Assembly: GCA_043780595.1 (NCBI GenBank) | Contig: JAYWCL010000122.1 | Location: 32,290-96,289, forward strand | Length of the DNA stretch: 64,000 bases | From: Limnoglobus sp043780595 | GTDB taxonomy: Bacteria; Planctomycetota; Planctomycetia; Gemmatales; Gemmataceae | Reading direction: 5' to 3' | Part shown: positions 60,385 through 64,000 of the stretch, piece after piece | How positions within the stretch are numbered: the stretch's first letter is position 1 | Layout: the number at the start of each line of letters is the position of its first letter | Position numbers and translations under genes: made by a program | The notes under the pieces: model-generated | Told to the model about the DNA's origin: nothing | Database searches by the model: none | The model's input: the letters and a program-made list of their open reading frames with translations, nothing else

Positions 60385-61509
60385 TCACCCGTTCTTTGTC
60401 ACAACCGGTCCGCGTCGCAAGACGAGTCCCATTACCAACAGGCTACCCCCGATGACAAACGTCAGGAAAAGTAGCATCACGGAATCGAAGAACGCAATTC
60501 GCATCAGTTCGCCGAGCCAGGGCCACCCGAGCCAACACGCAAAGATCCCGAGCGCGATCCCCGGCCCGAACGGCAGTTCGCTATGTACCTCTTTGCCCAT
60601 CATGTACTGGATAATTTTCAGCGGCACGACGATCGGCAGCAAGATCATCGCACCGGCGGGTAGCGATAGTACGGCAATCTGCCAGCCCAGGAACGCCCCC
60701 GCCATCATCATGAGGTCGGCATCGCCTAAACCGAGCGAGTCGCGACGGAAGCCGATCTCGAACAGGAACTTCACGGCACGGCCTGCGAACTGCCCCGCGA
60801 GTGCCCCGAACAGCCCCGTAAGCAAGCCCATCTGCCAACTGCCGGCGGGTGCCCACGAGGGTGGCGGCCCCCAAAATGGCCACAACGCCAAGCCCGTCGG
60901 GATCTTTCCTTGCCACTGCGGGAGTATCCACGACGGGTTGCCAACGAGGTTCGGCAACGCCGACGGTTCGCTCGGGAACGGCCACGGGCAGAAGGTGGAC
61001 ACCGCAATCCCGACCAAGGTTCCCGTGTACGTGAGTTGGCCGGGGATAATACGGAACTTCAGGTCGATCATCGACGATGCGAGCAATATCGAGAACAAAA
61101 ACGCCAGGGACAGGAAGTGAATGCACGCCTTTGCGGGCGGTAACGCACTCATGCCGGTGAACGGGTGGAAGTTCAGGCCGGGGATCGCGTGCCAGTTCCC
61201 GAGGATTTCGAGCACGAACAAACCGAGGAACATCGCGCCGGTGCCGAGTTCGATCCAGAGGTAGCGGCTCGAAAATGTCGTCCCGCAGAATCGGCAGCGG
61301 CCGCGTAAACGCAGGTAGCCGACGATCGGGAGATTGTCCCAGATTCGCAGCGGTCGCAGGCAGGTCATGCACCGCGAACCGGGCCACAGGACGCTTTTTT
61401 CGTAGGGAAGCCGTGCGATGAGCACGTTCAGGAAACTGCCGATGCCTAGCCCGAATACGAAGACCCAGAAGCACCAAACGACGATGGGGATGTTGTAAAG
61501 CCACTCCAT
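60385..61509 (-). CDS. Prepilin peptidase (A24 type)
   Basis: About 374 residues from ATG 61509. The N-terminal domain has the Zn-binding pairs C47/C50 and C72/C75 (CMTC...CRFC). The two catalytic Asp are in SMIDLKFRIIPG and GLGDADLMMMAG. About eight membrane helices are seen, with an insert of about 55 residues, rich in Trp/Pro, between the catalytic halves (PSWILPQWQGKIPTG...). It cleaves and methylates type IV prepilins or pseudopilins. No pilin gene is adjacent. It overlaps aroK by 64 bases. Confidence 0.93.
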   Translation of the reverse strand: MEWLYNIPIVVWCFWVFVFGLGIGSFLNVLIARLPYEKSVLWPGSRCMTCLRPLRIWDNLPIVGYLRLRGRCRFCGTTFSSRYLWIELGTGAMFLGLFVLEILGNWHAIPGLNFHPFTGMSALPPAKACIHFLSLAFLFSILLASSMIDLKFRIIPGQLTYTGTLVGIAVSTFCPWPFPSEPSALPNLVGNPSWILPQWQGKIPTGLALWPFWGPPPSWAPAGSWQMGLLTGLFGALAGQFAGRAVKFLFEIGFRRDSLGLGDADLMMMAGAFLGWQIAVLSLPAGAMILLPIVVPLKIIQYMMGKEVHSELPFGPGIALGIFACWLGWPWLGELMRIAFFDSVMLLFLTFVIGGSLLVMGLVLRRGPVVTKNG

Positions 61510-62003
61510 GCCACCAAGATAGCGTTCGCGATGGCATCCGGCGATGCGGCCGCATCGAATCGTGCGTGTGCGGTCGTTCGGTACAGTGGTTCGCGGGCCG
61601 CCATCAGTTCGACGACTTCGCGAAAACCGCCCGTTGTCAGCGTCGGCCGACGCTCTGCCGTTAGCGGATCGGTCTGGATTCGCGGCCAAACGAGTTCCGG
61701 CGTCGCATCGAGCCACGCGACGAAACCGCTTGCCATCAAGAGTTCCCGGTTCTCCGCCCGCAACACCACGCCGCCACCCGTCGCGATGACGTGCTTCGGC
61801 TTTGTGGAAAGGTCGCGCAAAACCGCAGTTTCCAGATCGCGGAACGCCGTCTCGCCTTCGGTGGCAAAGATCTGTGCGATCGTCTTGTCTGCAACGGCTT
61901 CGAGCACGCTATCGGCATCGAGGAACGTCCAGCCGAGCCGAGCCGCGAGTTCGCGACCGACGGTCGATTTGCCGCAACCGCGATAGCCGATGAGAAAGAT
62001 CAC
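61446..62003 (-). CDS. aroK: Shikimate kinase
   Basis: 185 residues. The P-loop GYRGCGKST is at 6-14, then LDADSVLE, FRDLE and ATGGGVV near 74, and an LTAERRPTL lid. It converts shikimate to shikimate 3-phosphate in aromatic amino acid synthesis. Its last 20 or so residues, SGFTTSPSSFGASGSSYSG, are low-complexity and overlap the prepilin peptidase start. It is the first gene of the aroK-peptidase-hisH-rluA cluster and directly abuts an iteron repeat element upstream. Confidence 0.95.
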   Translation of the reverse strand: MIFLIGYRGCGKSTVGRELAARLGWTFLDADSVLEAVADKTIAQIFATEGETAFRDLETAVLRDLSTKPKHVIATGGGVVLRAENRELLMASGFVAWLDATPELVWPRIQTDPLTAERRPTLTTGGFREVVELMAAREPLYRTTAHARFDAAASPDAIANAILVAWSGFTTSPSSFGASGSSYSG

Positions 62004-62021
62004 GCTTTACCTCGCTCTCAG

Positions 62022-62374
62022 AATCGACGTAAGTCACAATTCCAAAGTCTCAAAAACCGGTTTTTCGTGTTTTTCGCGACTCAAAACGCCACTTTTTGAT
62101 CGGCTTTCGCCGATCCGTTCCGAGGGGTTTTCCCGTATCCTGTCATCCTGTCGCGGTTTGCGTCGAAACTCTCGATTTCGCATCAGCCGAAACGACTGGT
62201 CAAAAATCGACCGAATGCGACCGAAAATCGACCGGACCCGACACAAAATCGACCGGACCCGACAATTCTATGTCATTTCGCGACACTTTTGGGTCACTTT
62301 GCGCACGTCGCGAATTCCCACTTACGTCGAATCGCCTGCGATTTTTTGACTTCGGGAAATCGTGTGGGTGAGCC
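62022..62374 (-). repeat. Dispersed ~350-bp iteron-bearing element, copy 3 (minus orientation)
   Basis: Same family as 32699-33050 and 48691-49038, reversed. It has both terminal repeats (62023-62042 and 62310-62330, CGACGTAAGTnnnAATTC type) and three GGTCGATTTT units ending at 62212, 62233 and 62254, exactly 21 bp apart. It ends with CGTGTGGGTGAGCC, the shared edge of all copies. It occupies the 412-base gap between aroK and the TPR gene. Confidence 0.85.
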
Positions 62375-62415
62375 AAAAACTCACCCGACGAATACGCCGA
62401 GTGTCGGTTCGGCGA

Positions 62416-64000
62416 TCACTTCGACGCACGGGGCGGCGGGGCGAGTTCGCGGGATTTGGGCGAAGGCCGCTTCGCTTTGCAATCGCCGATCAGCTTCTTG
62501 ACGATCTTCACTTCGTTCGCGAAGAACTCCGGCCGCTCGAACTTGGCGGCCACGGCCAACGCCTTCTCGTACCAGTCAATGGCCACGGCGTAGTCTTCCG
62601 TCATCTCGGCCACCGTACCGAGCTTGTAGAAGCTAACTAGCAGGTTGTGTTGCCCCTGAGCGTTTTTCGGGTCGGCGTCGGCGAGCCGTAGACGCGTCAC
62701 CAGGCACTTCTGGTAGAAGTCGAGTGCTGCCTTCGTCTGCTCGAGTCGCAGCGTGACGTCGCCGAGTTTCTCGAAGCTGAAGCCGAGGTCGCGTTGGATT
62801 TGCGCGTTTTTCGGGTCGTTGCCGGCGAGCCGCTGAGTCACCATCAGGCACTTCTGGTAGAAGTCGAGTGCGTCCTTCGTCTGGTCGAGTTTCAGCGTGA
62901 CGTCGCCGAGCCTGTTGAAGCTGACGCTGAGGTCGCGTTGGGCCTCGGCGTTATTCGGGTCGGCGTCGGCGCGCCGCTGGCGCACGACCAGTCCCTTCTG
63001 GTAGAAGTCGAGTGCGGCCTTCGTCTGGCCGAGCTTGAGCGTGACGTCGCCGAGCCTGTTGAAGCTGACGCCGAGGTCGCGTTGGGCCTCGGCGTTTTTC
63101 GGGTCGGCGTCGGCGAGCCGCTGACTCACATCTAAAGCCTTCTGGTAGAGGTCGAGTGCGGCCTCCGTCTGGCCGAGTTGCAGCGTAACGTCGCCGAGCT
63201 TAGTGAAGCTGGCGCTCAGGCCACGTAGGGTCTGTGCGTTGTCCGGGTATGCGTCGGCGAGCCGCTGACTCACCGCTAGGCTCCTCTGGTGGAAGTCGAG
63301 TGCGGCCTTCGTCCGACCGAGCTTGAGCGTCACTTCGCCTAGCCTGTTGAAGCTGTAGCTGAGGTCGAGTTGGGCCTCTGCGTTTTTCGGGTCGGCGTCG
63401 GCGAGCCGCTGACTCACATCTAAAGCCTTCTGGTAGAGGTCGCGTGCGGCCTCCGTCTGACCGAGTTGCAGCGTCACGTAGCCGAGCCTGTTGAAGCTGT
63501 CGCTGAGGTCGCGTTGTAGCCCGGCGTTTTTCGGGTCGGCGTCGGCCAGTTGTTTGGCCAGTTCGTAACCGGCCTGATATTCCTTCTGGGCCGCGAGCGT
63601 ATTGCCGAGTTGTTGCTCGACATCGCCCATTTTGAAATGGCTCCAGACGAGCGTCTGATCCGGACTGCCTTGCTTACGCGCTTCGTCGAGGATTTTCTTT
63701 AGTCCGGTGCGGGCTTTCTCCAACAACGCGCGGCGGAGGTCTTGCGTGCCGGGGCGATTGACCAACATGCTCTGGATGTCGAAGACGAAATCGCCGTAGG
63801 CATCGCCCAACATCTTCGTCCGCTGGCCGACGACCACCAGCGTCGCCTCGACTTCCTTCGTCTTGGCGACGGCAGCCGACTCGGCGGCCTGCGTCAGAAC
63901 GAGTTGCGCCGCCGTTGCTTTCTCGGCACCAACTGCCCGCTTCTCCTCGGCCTGCGTCAGAACGAGTTGTGCCGCCGTCGCTTTCTCGGCACCGACCGCG
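62416..64000 (-). CDS. TPR-repeat protein, 5' part outside the window
   Basis: The minus frame stays open to the window edge, so the gene continues. The visible 528 residues begin with two copies of AVGAEKATAAQLVLTQA, a coiled-coil-like Ala/Glu tandem. They then give about seven 48-residue repeats with the pattern RLADADPKNAEAQRDLSVSF, NRLGDVTLKLGQTKAALDFYQ and so on, and a Lys/Pro-rich end. The 48-residue period is longer than classic 34-residue TPR but the helical pattern is TPR-like. In Planctomycetes such C-termini are commonly joined to a protein kinase, which would lie beyond the edge. DNA copies are so alike that the repeats are recent. Confidence 0.85.
   Translation of the reverse strand, partial: AVGAEKATAAQLVLTQAEEKRAVGAEKATAAQLVLTQAAESAAVAKTKEVEATLVVVGQRTKMLGDAYGDFVFDIQSMLVNRPGTQDLRRALLEKARTGLKKILDEARKQGSPDQTLVWSHFKMGDVEQQLGNTLAAQKEYQAGYELAKQLADADPKNAGLQRDLSDSFNRLGYVTLQLGQTEAARDLYQKALDVSQRLADADPKNAEAQLDLSYSFNRLGEVTLKLGRTKAALDFHQRSLAVSQRLADAYPDNAQTLRGLSASFTKLGDVTLQLGQTEAALDLYQKALDVSQRLADADPKNAEAQRDLGVSFNRLGDVTLKLGQTKAALDFYQKGLVVRQRRADADPNNAEAQRDLSVSFNRLGDVTLKLDQTKDALDFYQKCLMVTQRLAGNDPKNAQIQRDLGFSFEKLGDVTLRLEQTKAALDFYQKCLVTRLRLADADPKNAQGQHNLLVSFYKLGTVAEMTEDYAVAIDWYEKALAVAAKFERPEFFANEVKIVKKLIGDCKAKRPSPKSRELAPPPRASK

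Noticed and set aside
62004..62349. Open reading frame across iteron element copy 3 (7-residue KIDRTRH-like repeats); a similar one spans copy 1 on the minus strand
   Set aside because: A 21-bp unit is 7 codons, so any open frame repeats automatically. The frames have no ribosome site, differ in ends among copies and are absent from copy 2 in the same form.

Overview
The window looks like a chromosome segment of a planctomycete, probably of the Gemmata-like branch (order Gemmatales). The signs are DUF1549/DUF1553 planctomycete cytochromes, DUF1501 secreted proteins, a PVC-type haem-containing dehydrogenase, a neutral ceramidase homologue, DUF1080, a dihydropteroate-synthase-like protein, an ECF sigma factor beside a giant anti-sigma protein, and moderately high GC with small mixed-strand operons. 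No rRNA, tRNA, CRISPR array, transposase or prophage gene was recognised. The genus cannot be set from this sequence alone.

Layout. 1-4.2 kb: three tandem, homologous multihaem cytochromes c, the first cut by the window edge. 4.5-6.7 kb (minus): an intact HtrA-like serine protease followed by a degenerate partner. 6.9-7.6 kb: a small Cys-rich protein and a lone receiver-domain regulator. 7.8-13.2 kb: a DUF1549/1553 + DUF1501 pair followed by a glycerate kinase. 13.5-17.6 kb (minus): a PVC dehydrogenase/cytochrome and a ceramidase homologue. 17.7-19.8 kb: a membrane FecR/HEAT protein. 19.9-24.2 kb: recJ, a small secreted protein, an XRE regulator and two Cys-rich small genes. 24.3-29.0 kb (minus): gltB. 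29.35 kb: a 34-residue membrane protein. 29.9-35 kb: a DUF58 protein, ftsY, a membrane protein and an RluA-type pseudouridine synthase. 35-39.4 kb (minus): a DHPS-like protein, a GT2 glycosyltransferase and an ABC exporter. 39.5-49 kb: an unknown membrane protein, a GT39 glycosyltransferase, DUF1501, an alcohol dehydrogenase, a YidB-like protein, a TolB-like propeller, mnmA and DUF1080. 49.3-52 kb: a second DUF1549/1553 protein and a CBS protein. 52.2-58.1 kb (minus): an alpha-2-macroglobulin fused to a zinc anti-sigma domain, and its ECF sigma gene. 58.3-62.0 kb (minus): SOD, an RluA-like enzyme, hisH, prepilin peptidase and aroK. 62.4-64.0 kb (minus): a repetitive TPR protein running off the edge.

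Functional themes are periplasmic redox chemistry and c-type cytochromes, degradation of polymers and lipids, envelope surveillance (HtrA pair; ECF/anti-sigma/A2M operon) and scattered housekeeping genes (recJ, gltB, ftsY, mnmA, hisH, aroK).

The most unusual parts are three. (1) A dispersed repeat of about 350 bp, present three times (32.7, 48.7 and 62.0 kb), has terminal inverted repeats and an internal array of GGTCGATTTT units spaced exactly 21 bp. (2) A zinc-binding anti-sigma domain is fused to a thioester-containing alpha-2-macroglobulin downstream of its sigma factor. (3) In an HtrA-like pseudoprotease a PDZ domain sits between the Asp and Ser parts of the protease fold, and two of the three catalytic residues are lost. 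The intergenic spaces also carry several families of long imperfect palindromes.
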